From Bombardia bombarda (lineage: Eukaryota; Ascomycota; Sordariomycetes; Sordariales; Lasiosphaeriaceae), in assembly GCA_030512295.1 (NCBI GenBank), contig JAULSR010000003.1, forward strand, positions 434,001 through 498,000: a stretch of DNA of 64,000 bases, written 5' to 3'. Shown piece by piece: positions 39,913 to 52,306 of the stretch. The stretch's first letter is position 1. Every line of letters starts with the position of its first letter. Position numbers and translations under genes: made by a program. The notes under the pieces were generated by a model. It saw only the letters and a list, made by a program, of their open reading frames with translations, was not told the DNA's origin and did no database searches.

Positions 39913-41497
39913 TGTCGCGGGTTATATCTGGTGAAATTATCACTGGATGTGCTGCGTGCTCTTCTTGTCACCAACCAAGGCGCGTTTGTTTGCTTTCTTC
40001 CTCCCCCCGTATGTGTGTGTTCTTCTAGCCTTCGCCTGTTCCTCTCCGCCTCTGCCTTTTTGCCTTCCTTTCTATCCAATAGTCTCTTTCTATTAACTTT
40101 CCAACCGCTTCAGAAAGGCAGGTATATGTATATCCCCCAAATCGCACGTGTCGTCGGTGTCGGTTTCTCGAGGTCGAAGTCACTCGCGAGAAACTCTTTG
40201 GTCGAGTTTCGGACAGCTGTGTCGTAAAGAAGTGAAGATCGCGCTTCTCGAAGGCGGCGGAATTAATATAATTATGAGGAATATTCAAGGCTATTAAGGG
40301 CAGTGTATTATGTTGTGCTAGTTGAACTGGAAGGCTGCCGAGGTACCTTCTTCGAAGCTGACAGGACGGGAGCGCTCAGCTACTGCCCGGTTACAGCGAC
40401 AACGGCCATTGGCCCGCCCCACTTACCGAAAGCCTGGGGAAATCCCGACCAAGAGTCTGGACCCGACGGCAGTGGATCGACACACATCCAGACCAGTATC
40501 CGAACATGACAGGTTCCCCAAACAAAGACCCCAGAAACTACCCAGAACCCGGGCATGGTGTTTGTTTCCATGGTGCATGGTGCATTGCTCGCGTCCCGTC
40601 CATCTTATTATCTAGGTAGGCATTAGAAAGAAAGTTGGGCTCAAACAGTTGACACCCTTTCGATCGCCATCATGAAACTCACTTCAGATGACAGGTAACT
40701 TGGTACCTACCTGTCGCTATTGTGTTACAGTGTAGCTATTGAATCCAGCATTGGCTTCATCTTGGTCAAATTGTCTATCTGATAAGCACTCCAAATTGAG
40801 AGGCATAAACAGACGTGGCATGCCGCATTAAGATATATGCATGCCCGCCTAGCTATTGTTCTTTTTTTTTCTCTCTTTCGTCTGTCTCTTAAAAAGGCAA
40901 CCCTTCCTCCATTCCCCCTTCAGTCCTCCGCAAACCCCTCATTTACAATGATATGTCCAGAGAACCAGAAAAAGTCATCCTTCCACCTGTGAATCATATG
41001 TCCCAGTCTCCCCCCCGTCATGTCTTTGACAGCTTCCTCCGAAACTGGAAACAAAGTCTGGCAATAGAGATTTGTTCCGAATCTCGTGCAAGTTTGTCCT
41101 CATGCTATCGTCAAAAACGCCATAGCCGTTGATATTAGAAAGAAAAAAAAAGCCCCAGATAATCCTACACGTAGATCTTCAATCCCTAGCAAACTGTCGT
41201 AGCAATGACAACTGCAAGCATAGGGTTTGCATCTCTCCTCCTAAATATCAGACATCCGCCCCCTTAAACCCAGGGACGAACCACGAGGATAAACATGTCC
41301 CTTGTGCGCTACAAGACCGCTGAGGCAATTCACCACATCCTGTCCGTAAGCTGAACCCGCCCACGAGACTGGCCATTGACGAGCTCGGCGGGCCATAAGC
41401 AAAAAATACTTCCCAACGAAGGGCTCAGTCTTGAAGCAAGTGGTAGTAATATTAGTTGTACCGTCCAACTTGGGAAGCCAGGGCGACTTCATGCAAT
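39913..41497. other. intergenic region
   Basis: About 1.6 kb between the Pex4 promoter and the end of the large disordered gene. It contains pyrimidine-rich tracts (for example TTTTTTTTTCTCTC near 40862). Short frames have no recognisable content. Confidence 0.35.
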
Positions 41498-44386
41498 CTA
41501 TGCTGCGTTCGTATCCTTTGGCTTCCAGAACTGCACTAGTCGGCTGATTCGCTTCTTCTTGCTGACCTTCTCCTTCTTCTCCGGCTCACTGTCCATCGAC
41601 ACCTCCATCGATAGCTTGCTTCGCTCACCGTGAGAGCTGCTGATGAGACGGCTCAAACTTGCGAGACTTGAGCGTCTTCGACCAAAGGCCGTCGACGTAA
41701 ACGACGCCGGTCTTGGCTGTTCGTCTAATGGCGGATATCTGGCCTGCGAGTTTGGTGAAAACATACTCTCACGCGTCATTGTCGAGTTACTGCTGGTCAG
41801 AGACGGGATATCATCGACCGAGATCCGTACTTCTGGTCCAGGCTCTCCCATGAGAAGAGAAGCGAAGTTGTCTTCTGTGACGGACGAAGGCGCGGTCGAG
41901 ATGCGGTGGGCATCATACGACATTGGGGACCTGGGCGATGGGAATGCCGACGACTGCGTCATTGAGTAGGGGCTGATTGGGGCGAACGATGCAGGAGGCA
42001 GATTGAGAGGCGACACATCGACTGGGGCTAAATCCTTTGGTCTAAAACAATGACGGGGAGAAGGCGTTGCTGAATCCGAAAAGCTATTGCGCATGGGAGT
42101 GTCTCCTTGAGCATCCGCTATGTTCCAAGCAACATGTCCATCGGCCATGACGTCGCCTCGGACTGAGCCAGCTGAATGAACAGATGTCGCTTTCACATTT
42201 TCAGCCTGTGTTTGACCATCCTGGAGGTCACCATCTTTCCGCTTCGCCTCAAGCAGCGCAGAGACACGATCTTCGGTCGGCGTGAGATCCGCGGTTGTTG
42301 GTGAATCAGTACTGTCGTCTCCTAAGGATGTTGTGCTTTCCGGGATTTCAGCAATTGGCACATCGACAACAGGCGTTGATCGGCCAGTGGACTTATCAGA
42401 CGATTCGTCATCATTATCCTCTTCATCCTCCTCAAACACGTCGGCCATGGTTGAGTTGCTTCCGAAGCGGGGAAAGCCGAATCGGGCACTATCAAAGGGT
42501 ACCATCTCTGGTGCGCTTTCAGCACGTCTGTGGTGATAATGCATTCCGGGACCAGTAAAACGAGTCATGCCAGCAGCGCTGTGTAATTGCTTCTTTATTA
42601 GGCCGCCAGCTCTCTGCGCCGCTTCCCATTCGGGATTGCGAGGTAAAGGTGTGTTAAACGGCCCAAGCGCTACATCCAGATCAATCATTTGGTATGAAGA
42701 ATCTTCGTCGGGAAGGGAAACGTGTCCCGGATGATGCCACATCTCCTCGTCTCCGTTTCCAGAGGGATCAGTCACAAGAAGTCGGGGCATTACAGCCTCC
42801 GGTTCGGCGAACATTTTCGAGACACCGTCACTCTCTGTCTCTTCCTCCACATCGTCCGCGTCACGGCGAAGAGGCGGTGTAGGCGCCCGCCGCTTGTGCT
42901 TCCCATGACGTGGTTTGGATTTGCGAGTCAAAATGGACCAAGTCTTGACCTTCTTCTGCTTCTTGCTCCTCTTCTTTGTTAATGGCTTCATATCGGCCAG
43001 ATCGTCCTTTGTCACCTCGACAGGCGCAGTGGAAACCTTCTCGCACGAGCGCCGGGTTGAGACCTGTGGTTTAGGCAGCGACTCAGAAGAGCTAACACTG
43101 ACAGGCAGAGATCGCGTAGGCGAGGCAGCCACAAAAGGATCAAGGCCAAAGAATCCCCACTTCTTGAGGGATCTAGTGGGACTTGGCGTGCCCGGATCGA
43201 CGGCGGTTGGCGGGGGTAGGGAGCCCAGCAAAGGGATCGATCCCCTTCTTCTTGAAGACGTATGCGCCTGTTCCTGCTCCTGTGAGCTCTGTGTACGCTC
43301 AAGGATAGCCCCAGCCGTGCTAGGTCTCGTCTCATTCACCATCCGCATCGCGCTGAATCCTACGGGCGAGTTCACCTCACGTTCCATATTGAGTGAAATG
43401 ACCGATGAGATGCTGCCAGAAACGGAGTGACCGGGGCGAGCAGTAGCGGTGCTCGAGGTATCGCTGGATACCAGAGAGAGCGGCCGGGGAATGTATTCCA
43501 ATGTATCAGAAAACCCGACTCTATTGCGTGTGGTTGCTTTGGGCGGCTGCTCAGCTTCCCTAACAGGCCGCCGTACATCTTCGCCTCGAGTCGCAATGAC
43601 CTCTACCGAGGACCTGATAGGCTCCGAAAGCGCAGGACTGTGTTCTGGCGGTGGAAAGTCAAGATGGTCCGGTCGGTTTAATGCAGGACTTGTGGGCGCA
43701 CTGCTCCCTCTCAAATTCTGACCAGGCGTCGGGAGAATGATTGAAGACAAGTCATGACTAGAAATTGCAGCAGATCGGCGATGAGCGTGGCCTCTCCGTT
43801 GATTTGGCTTTGGTTGCAGCAATGGCGAAGGCATCCCGCTGTCCGATTTCGTTGGGCTGGTACTCAACACGGTTATTGAATCTCCCGAACGAATGCTTCC
43901 GCCGACAAATTCACTTGCCCCTCGACGATGTCCATGTCTAGGAGGAATCGATCTAGGAGATGCCGGGAATGCCGGAGATTGAAGCGGACTGAGAAATGTG
44001 CTGTCGGGCATTGATGGCAGAGGAAGGTCTGCGCCCGGATTGAAAGAGAAAGAAGGTAGAGCAGGCGACTTGGGCTTCCGCAGATCAATTTCAGATGCGA
44101 GCGCCAAAATTGGACTGGAAGTCTCGATAGCAGATCGAGGTCGTCTGCCTGTAGCGCGAGAAAAGGAGGAAGGCGCCGACGATGGCGACGAGGACAGTCG
44201 AGGGAAGACGAATGGCGGGTTCGGCGGAGCAACATTCGACTTCGGAGTGGCCAATGCGCCATCAAGCAACGGATGTTGAAAGGTCATGCTGTCTACAGCC
44301 CCCGGGCCGTCCAGGTGACGAGCCGTCGCGTTGTCGAAGTGATCCGGGCTCCCAACCATCATGTCGGGTCCAATGGTCGCTGCCAT
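41498..44386 (-). CDS. large disordered Ser/Pro-rich protein of unknown function
   Basis: A single exon of 962 aa from ATG 44386. The frame is open further upstream but only to a GTG. The sequence is dominated by Ser, Pro, Thr and charged residues with many SP/TP sites (LSPLQSPAFPASPRS, RSPMSYD). It has short conserved-looking islands: HRRGASEFVGGS, HAHRRSAAISSHDLSS, a Lys-rich KKRSKKQKKVKTWS, LKKWGFFGLDPF and a basic C-terminus KKRISRLVQFWKPK. No signal peptide or membrane segment is present. I recall similar fungal proteins labelled 'cell wall proline rich', but nothing in the sequence shows secretion. Phosphoregulation of a cytoplasmic or nuclear scaffold is a guess from composition only. 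Confidence 0.8.
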   Translation of the reverse strand: MAATIGPDMMVGSPDHFDNATARHLDGPGAVDSMTFQHPLLDGALATPKSNVAPPNPPFVFPRLSSSPSSAPSSFSRATGRRPRSAIETSSPILALASEIDLRKPKSPALPSFSFNPGADLPLPSMPDSTFLSPLQSPAFPASPRSIPPRHGHRRGASEFVGGSIRSGDSITVLSTSPTKSDSGMPSPLLQPKPNQRRGHAHRRSAAISSHDLSSIILPTPGQNLRGSSAPTSPALNRPDHLDFPPPEHSPALSEPIRSSVEVIATRGEDVRRPVREAEQPPKATTRNRVGFSDTLEYIPRPLSLVSSDTSSTATARPGHSVSGSISSVISLNMEREVNSPVGFSAMRMVNETRPSTAGAILERTQSSQEQEQAHTSSRRRGSIPLLGSLPPPTAVDPGTPSPTRSLKKWGFFGLDPFVAASPTRSLPVSVSSSESLPKPQVSTRRSCEKVSTAPVEVTKDDLADMKPLTKKRSKKQKKVKTWSILTRKSKPRHGKHKRRAPTPPLRRDADDVEEETESDGVSKMFAEPEAVMPRLLVTDPSGNGDEEMWHHPGHVSLPDEDSSYQMIDLDVALGPFNTPLPRNPEWEAAQRAGGLIKKQLHSAAGMTRFTGPGMHYHHRRAESAPEMVPFDSARFGFPRFGSNSTMADVFEEDEEDNDDESSDKSTGRSTPVVDVPIAEIPESTTSLGDDSTDSPTTADLTPTEDRVSALLEAKRKDGDLQDGQTQAENVKATSVHSAGSVRGDVMADGHVAWNIADAQGDTPMRNSFSDSATPSPRHCFRPKDLAPVDVSPLNLPPASFAPISPYSMTQSSAFPSPRSPMSYDAHRISTAPSSVTEDNFASLLMGEPGPEVRISVDDIPSLTSSNSTMTRESMFSPNSQARYPPLDEQPRPASFTSTAFGRRRSSLASLSRLISSSHGERSKLSMEVSMDSEPEKKEKVSKKKRISRLVQFWKPKDTNAA

Positions 44387-47300
44387 GATTCCAAGCCGCG
44401 CTGCGGCACCCGAAGTGACAGACACCTCAGTTCAGAGTCGATGACATAGGTTGCGTAAAGTGGCGGGATCGTTGAACAATGTGCAATAAGGTCAGCAGTT
44501 TGAAGGCAGAAGCGTTTGGTGGTTGTTCGATCGGTATTGGCGATTAATCGATTAAGGCAATTCCAATGCTAGATGGCAGGGCTGATCAGCAGCGAACAAA
44601 GAGAATAGGAACGCAAACGTATTGCGTTCACGAGGTTGTGGTGTGCAGAGGTGTATTGGGCAAGAAAGAGGGCGGCAAGGAGAACATTGATGTTTTCATC
44701 ATGACGATGGCCGGGGCTAACCTACCGAGGACGAACAACTCAGGTGGGTGCGATAAAATAGAAGAAAACAGCAGCAGACAAAGAATTAGGCACGCAATGC
44801 TGTTTCCCGACGAAGGCAAGCTTTTTACGGTTTTAAATGAGTGGACGGTTCGAAACCAGGAGCAAATCTCGAGACTTGCTGCTGGAATTGAGCCAAGCGG
44901 GTTGAGGTTGTCGACAAGTCGGCGACGGTGTGGTTGAGGGAGGAGGATAGAGAGAGGGTGAGATGGAGAGGTGAAGAGGGTGAGCGGAGCACGCCCGACA
45001 ACAGAAAAACCTGGAGTGGGGGCCTGGAAGGGTAGCGCGAGGATGCACACACAAAGTACCCTGCCGATGGGCGTCGCACTGTGTTGGCCCTGGCACCCCC
45101 CGGCTGCTCGTAGTGGGTCAGGGGGAAGTTATGAACACGGCTTGCACGGCTCCAGGCAGCCCCAAAGCAGCCAAGGCACGCCCGCCTGGCTTGGTCCAAA
45201 CCCCGCCTGGTAATAATGAGACGAGATGTTTACAGGAACCCGGCTGACAGGACCGATTGTTTGCTTCTCGAGTCCTGCCCAGAAAAAGAAAGCTGAGATC
45301 AAAAAAAGCATAAACTGGCCAGCCATTTTTGCAAAAGTACCTACCTACACAATGAGATGGTCCCCGATTCCATTGCCCGAGCCCCTCCCAGGCCGTGCAC
45401 TTTGAAGAGGCAGGTTGAGATTAATGTGCAGGAGGCAGGGACGACGACGAACGGAATGGAGGGACTGCGCGCGGGACAGTACGCAATCTGGGCGATACGG
45501 AGTACTGGATACCTCGCACAAGCATCGAGATAAAGGCCTGCCCGCCCACCGCCCACCTTGGGCGGTCAGTCAAGAAGAGGGGAAAAACAACATCGAAGTC
45601 GTTAACTGCCATCTTTGAAGAGCGATGCAACCATGTAGTCGCATTGCACGCGCATCAGTACGACGCACTCGCATGTGGCTATATTCACGAGCGCCCACTC
45701 ATCATGGGGGTTTGTTGATCCAGTTTAACTTTCGGCCAGGAACGGACGCCATCACCTACCACCTACCACCTACCACTTACCACACCTACTACCATCGTGA
45801 AAATTATGTGCTGAAGTGTAAGTGGTGCGGACGAGTGACAGCGACAGGCTGTCAGGGCACCACAGCAGTGGACTCACTCCCACGACTCAGATGAAAGAGA
45901 TGCGAACTCGATCTCGCATAAGGTAGCCTACGCTCCAGCTGGGATGAGACGGGATTGGTGCTCCAGCTTCTCCATTCTGGAGCTGCTTTTGTTTGTCGAA
46001 GTGAGTGGCCCCGCCAGGTCGTTACCCGAGCGAGGCTCAGCCAAAAAGGGGTCAGTCTGCTGACTGACCATTGACGGATAGCAGTTACGTGGCTTGTCGC
46101 TGGTCACTCCCAATACGAACCGATGATGAACTGCTTCTCTGTTTGTTACTTATCTCGGTGTCATGCGTTTGGCTGTTTCCGGCATATTCGAGGATACCAC
46201 AATAAGAAATTGTTCTGTATGTATTCATCGTCAATCTTCAAGTGTGATTTGGCCTACATTTCTTAGCTCGCTATTGTAACAAAGAGAGGTGCGTTAAGCT
46301 TCTCGTATTCTTATCAGAGGTCAAGCCGCGTCTTTCACAGCAACAGCTCGACCACGGCATACTAAACCTGGGGTTTGCTTATTGTGAGCTCAGCCTTATT
46401 TCTCTCTTGACATCATCGACGGTCAAAATGAATGTGTATAACAAAGAGTTTCTCAAGACCCCTAGAATAACTAGCACAGGTTGCAAGCCGTCCTACATAC
46501 CTATCGTCAACCTTTCGTCGAGGATGTCTTTCTTTGCAGCATTGTGGGTTACTGAAGTAAAGTACCATACCTACATACAAATATGATACTACGTGGTTCG
46601 AAGTCAACGTCGCTGCAAGATGGATACCTTAGTACTTAACGCTCTCTGATATTCTACATAAGGTAGCCTATATCTCACATTGATTGTAGAAACTCGCTAC
46701 TGCCACAACCATTTGCCCAATCTCTGGTTTGTTTGTTTCTTACAGTTTATATCTCACACTCGGCCGTTCAACCTTCCATGTCCTGAGTCCTCCCGTCTTT
46801 CTGACGGCCACGAGCCAAACCTTGTCACACTGTGTCCACATGTCTCGCCTCGCTCACCAGGATGGCCGCTAGCGGATCCGCTAATTCTAACCCCTGACAG
46901 CTTTCTGGATCCTCGACCGGGGGCAATGGGCAAGCTCGAACCAGGCACTGGACAGGAGCAGCCGACTGCACCGCGCCCTCTGCATATTTCCTGCATAACA
47001 CATCAACCATTATGCTTGCCATATCCGGCGAAGACAGTCTAAGTCTAGGGCGGTGAAGAAGGACTCGATACTCGACTCGAGCGGAATGGAGCCAACCAAT
47101 TGCACATTTCGTTTGTTCATCCACACCGTCGCCGCCTTCCTTCCATCTCCCTCAGATGCTTTCATTCCGAGTCAGTCCATTCCTCAATCACATGGCTGAT
47201 CATCCTTTCCGTCTCATCTCGCCCTCGGGTGGTGTATATGCACATGTATGTACAGTACATGCACTACTGCGTCTTACGGGCGCTTCAACCACGGCGCAGC

Positions 47301-49769
47301 CTGTGAGTCTGGCTGGCTTCGGCTTCGTTTGCGCCGCGCTGCAGCAGGCTTTATAGCGCTCGCTCGCCCGACTCCTCCTAGTCTGCGTTTGGACTTTGAT
47401 GTGGGCGCGCCTCGCGTGAACCGGGATCAGACCCCGCGTGAAAGAAAGCCGCCAGACAGATTCAAATCGCATGACTGGGCAGGCCAAGGTGGATTCGTTC
47501 GCCAACTGAGATGCTACACAGTGTGCACATCCCACGCTCTCTCATCCCGTGAGTTTGATCTCTTGCCCGTTTGTGATGGCGAGACAGGATGACCTCATTT
47601 ATTGTTGATCTATGTATAAACCGTCCCATATCTACATAATATTCTGAAAGTGGCAGTTTGGTGGCTCGGGGGCAAGTAGATAGCACTCACATTACACCTT
47701 CATCTGTGAGTTGCATGCAACATATCCCGTACCTAAGATAATCAGTACTTCACCAACCACCACATCTGGTCGTCCCTGAGGCCTGCAGCATCTTGATGCG
47801 ATGCCCTGACGCTAGGTATTTGCCTCGTCCACTAGCAACGCCCACACAACCACGGGGAGCACGGACAACACTGCATAACGCCACGGGCATTCAGCCGGGC
47901 GTGAAAGAAGCAACGAGGCCGAGTGATGAGAAACCATACAGCGCAATTATGTTCGAGGTTGCGCTACTGCACTCCTAGAGGTTCAGGCCACCCAGGGGAT
48001 GGATGCACTGCTGCAGGCGGGCGTGCTGATCGATCTTTGGTTGCAGGCAGGAGGCTTGACGGTTCACGTCTCATTGGCAAGGCAATCACAAAGAGGGCCA
48101 AACCCGAGCAGTGGCCATGGCAACGGCATCGGCTGCACCGAGATACGCTTGATATTGCGATGCAAGGCAAAGGCAGGTAAGCAATCCTCCTGCTGTGTGT
48201 GCTGTTGATATGCAGCAGCATCACTCTTTTCCCACATCCATCACATACATATGCCAGATAAGAGTTTACCGGTCACTAAGGTACGCACGTCACCGCCGTA
48301 TCAAAAACATTTCTGACTTGGTTTCCTTGCTCCGGATTATCCACACAGTGCCACTGAAGTTCACAATTGGCGATGAGAACCATGTCATGCCTCTGGCCTC
48401 TCTCAGATTCTCAATCCTGCCAGGTTCTAAGAATATCGCAAAAGTGCCTTCTCCACAATGAACTAATTCAATTGAGGTTCGGTGTTGGATGAGCCGTTTT
48501 ATTGTTAATCTCGTCATTTCGCCCCCTGCGTGAGACACGGAGATAAAAAGACAGCAAACCCACCTCAGTTGGGCAAGCAGTGTAAGATCCCGCAGGTCCT
48601 CAACAGCATTTCTTGGAGGAGGAATGAGGTTGCAGAGTGTCCTATCTTAAAAAAAAAAAGGTTTAAATGAGCGCTGCTGCAAGCAACCACCCTGTCATAT
48701 AATACCTCATTCAGCTATAGGCATTCTGGCAATTGTCCACTATGGGGGCGGGCACCACCACGTGTATGGATTTCTCGCTCGAGAGGGGATGGATCATGGG
48801 ATGGGGCAGAGTGGAAAAGCACTTTACGCGCTGATCGCCTCGATAGACGCGTCCATAGTGGTGGGTACTAGCCCTTTTCCGGAGAATTGCACCGTCCCGG
48901 CCGTATCGTACCTGACTTGTCAAGCGTCTGCCAAGTAAGTCAGCTGATGAAAGATGGTAATTCGTACTGTGCTGTAATCCATCCGTCTTCTCCCCAATTC
49001 AATCCAATTCAATTCTTCGACCCTAGAATCCATTGGGTGGGCCATGCAGTTTGATTGTCATTCGCTGCCATCTCTTTTCTTCTTTGTTTCGTTTCCAGAC
49101 CAATGTCAGCGGGCACCTGCCCAGCCGAGCTGACAACTAAGGATTTCCCGACTTTCGGGATGAGCTCGAACAAGGAACTGGTACCGAGGCAAGCTGACGG
49201 GCTTCAGATGATCTGAAAAAAAGAAAGTGCCAGACACACACTTGGGTTCTTTTGGCCATGGGTTGGAAGCTCAGCCTTAAAGATCAGCTGGGAGCTAAAC
49301 GCATTTCAAGGCGGGGGAAATTACCAATGACGGTGCTATCCAGACGCAACCGACCTTACCGACCTCGACAATTCAATAGTTAGGTACGTATGCCTGCTCC
49401 ATATCGTAGGATGTTACTATGATCAAACAACCATGGCCATATCAGAGTAAACAAGTAAACAATGCGCCCCTTCCCTTCGTGGTTCGTAACCAATATGAAC
49501 GCGCCACAGAACGGCTCCGCTGGTGGTGTGTTTGACGGACTGCACCATAATACAAATTGGAGAATGCACTAGTATCATGCAGGGGCGATGGCTGCCCCGC
49601 ATTCGTTCAAGTCAATCCACAATTCTGCCGTCCTAAAACCTTGACCATTAATTTTTGACCTTGACCGCCTTTTACGAGAATCTGCGATTCTGCGCAGTGA
49701 TTGCCGCCATCTCACTCTGCGCTGTGACCATCACCAGAAGGACCAGCAAACCCCCCCACAGCCACCACA
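44387..49769. other. 5.4 kb gene-free stretch
   Basis: The longest gap in the window, between a leftward and a rightward gene. All frames are short and none shows recognisable protein sequence, a tRNA or 5S rRNA. Visible features are a CACCTAC-type tandem run (45751-45797), an A11 tract at 48649-48659 and scattered AT-rich blocks. It is most likely long upstream regulatory DNA of the disordered-protein gene, possibly with unannotated non-coding transcripts. Confidence 0.4.
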
Positions 49770-50260
49770 ATGTCGACCGTAATAGCAGAAGGTAGCGGAA
49801 CCACGGAGAGGAGTCTGGGGATGAGAGTGAATGGTATGTGCATATGAATCCCCCCGCCCCTCCTTACCACAAGTCCTCCATGCTGATTCATAACTTGCAG
49901 GCAAGCAATGGCACGCACAGAAGAAGGCTTTCCGCCCGGCCGCGGGCTTGACATCATATGAGCAGCGCGCGAAGCTGAGAGTCGCCCAGGCCGCCATGAA
50001 GGCCAAGGAGAAGGAGCTGAAGGACGAGAAGGAGGCCGAGCGAGTGGTGCGTACATACTTCGCAATCTACAAATGGTCTAGTCTGGGTCTCAAACTAACA
50101 ATACTTCCCCACCTTATAGAAGCGCATAGCAACGATCAAGGAGAGGCGTGAGGCAAAGGAGGAGAAGGAGCGTTACGAGAAGATGGCCGAGAAGATGCAC
50201 AAGAAGAGGATCGAGAGATTGAAGCGCAAGGAGAAGCGCAACAAGCTGATCAACTCATGA
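49770..50260 (+). CDS. CGR1: rRNA-processing protein Cgr1
   Basis: Exons are 49770-49833, 49901-50046 and 50120-50260, giving 116 aa. Cgr1 is a small, very basic nucleolar protein needed for 60S pre-ribosome processing. The signature is GMRVNGKQWHAQKKAFRP at the first exon junction. A long charged coiled coil follows (QAAMKAKEKELKDEKEAER, KRIATIKERREAKEEKERYEKMAEKMHKKR), then the C-terminal RLKRKEKRNKLINS. Length and layout match the family. The second donor could be GTGCGT at 50047 or the neighbouring GTs. 50047 keeps the frame. Confidence 0.95.
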
Positions 50261-51046
50261 GCGTAAAAGCCCACCTTTCTGCATGTCCGACAATGCCTCC
50301 TTTTATCTCTCTGTTGGCCCTGGGAAAAGGTTCCCCGTGCATCGGGAGCGACGAAAGACATGACTGCTTCGCAACGGATGAAGCAGGTTACAATTTTGTC
50401 TCGGTGTCCATCGTGGAGGAACAGCAACAGCGAGGCAGGACCCATGCTCCGCAGGGATACATGTCCTTTTTTTTGATACCCAGAGTGTCTCGACAACAGC
50501 AAACACATGTTGTCTGTGCATATACGAGACTAACGCCTCTCATGGAGCTCACCGTGTCCCGGAATACGTATATGGCAGAGCCTCCCTCAGGCTCAACTTT
50601 CGCACTTTCCTCCAGCTAAGTGGAAGCTTGGCGGGCGATGTGTGGTGCGACCTCCATATAAGAGCCAATACAATGCAAGAAATGCATCCAATCAATTTTT
50701 GATCCCTTTTTATCCATCTAAAAAGAACGATGAATACTTGCAGTTTTATATAGCTACGGCTCGGAAAGTCTTTTGATGTTTTTGGCATCGCCTCTCCCAT
50801 CTCACCTACTTACATGGTAAACCGCATCTTGACATGTGAATCCGCGCCATTGGTCGGTGCTCTGCTCCGCCCCGCATCGATTCACACCTTCCCCCGGCTG
50901 CTACAACAATGACCTAATGCCCTCCTAGCCAACCTCCCAAACAATGCCAAACCCTGCATTCCTCTCCGTGTACCCCCCAGGAACCGGCGGTCTAGGAGGA
51001 GGAACGCCGCAAGCAGCCGATTAAAAGACAAACAAAAATAACTACC
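50261..51046. other. intergenic region
   Basis: About 790 bases holding the Cgr1 3' UTR and the promoter of the next gene. No gene or RNA is recognised. Confidence 0.35.
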
Positions 51047-52306
51047 ATGTCTTATAATGGTGCCGACGGGGCCAAAGGGGCATCAGCGTCCCCGGCACGC
51101 TCGCGGCACCAGATTAGCCGCTCCATCAGCGAGCTCTCGTCACCGATCCGGCTGCATCGCCACCACTCGCACCGTGCAGCGGCAAAGGAAAAGGAGCGGG
51201 AACGAGATGGATTGAGCCCAATTTCGCAAATACCTACCGCGACTTCTGCCATGTCTTCCATACAGGTCCGGGTGTCGCTGGACGGCTCCCGATCCGAGGG
51301 CATAACTCCCAACCTGAGCCCGAATCAGAGCAGGAGGGCTAGCATCCTCGTCGCTTCGAACGACGACGGCAGTCCCGCGCCGCCAGCGCCAATACCAGTG
51401 CCCGTCGCGGTAGCTGGGCTATCAAACGTGCTTTCAAACAAGACAACAACCTCGAAAGAAGATGAGCTCGTCAAGGAGCGGCAGAGGGCGGTCGCGCGCG
51501 AGAGGTTGGTTCTGCCCACGTTCCCATCCCCTGGACTAACCACCTTACGCACTTACGCAACAAACAACTAACTCACCTCTTGTCTCTTCCCCTCATCCAG
51601 CGGCCTCAAAACCTCCCTCACCGCCCTCGAATCCTTCTCCACCGCCACGACCCGCCGCCTCGACGACACATACTACTCGGTCCTCGAGCGGCTCGGCGCG
51701 CTGCAGAGCACCATGATGGCGCTCAAGGAGCTCGCCGGCCTGTCACGCGACATGGCGACGACCTTCTCCGCCGACGCGCAGGAGCTGACGGCGGATATAT
51801 CAGCGCAGCTCGACGCCTTTGGCCAGTTCGAGGACCAGCAGCAGCGCATCGAGGCGCTGCAGGGGCGCGTGCACGTCGGGCGGGACAGGATCCGCGCGCT
51901 CAGCGAGCGCGTCGACGTGGTGCGCGAGCGCATCGAGCGCTGGGAGCGCGCCGACCGCGAGTGGCAGGAGCGCACGCGCAAGCGGCTGCGGATCGTGTGG
52001 GTGCTTACGAGTGTCGTGGTGGTTTTTGTGCTGCTGCTGGTGCTGAGCGCGCAGTATGCGCCTGAGAGTTTGATGGAGGGGAGGGATGCTGCGGGGAGGG
52101 TGGCGGATGATAGTCTGGGGATGGTGAGGAATGTGACGGCGGGGAGGATGGATATGTTGTGGAGTGGTGGTGGTGGTGGCGGGGAGGATGATCCGGGGAT
52201 AAGAAGTGCTGATGGGCATGGTCAAGAAGCACGTGGTACAGAACCGCCTGCTACTGCTACTGCTGCTGCTACGCCCGATCTGCTTAGAGCTTTTGATGAG
52301 CTCTGA
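51047..52306 (+). CDS. coiled-coil single-pass membrane protein of unknown function
   Basis: Exons are 51047-51504 and 51601-52306, giving 387 aa. The first 150 residues are Ser/Arg-rich and look disordered (SISELSSPIRLHRHHSHR). Residues about 155-290 form a long alpha-helical coiled coil (TALESFSTATTRRLDDTYYSVLERLGAL, QQRIEALQGRVHVGRDRIRALSERVD). One strong transmembrane segment follows (RIVWVLTSVVVVFVLLLVLSAQ), then a Gly/acid-rich tail. Basic residues on the N-terminal side suggest that side is cytosolic. The layout resembles tethering or inheritance proteins, but I do not recognise a family. The intron has a GTTGGT donor, CTAACTC branch and CATCCAG end. Confidence 0.8.

Noticed and set aside
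44566..44937. 123-codon plus-strand frame in the large gap
   Set aside because: No family resemblance, no splice context, and composition like random sequence. It is in the 5' region of the divergent disordered-protein gene.
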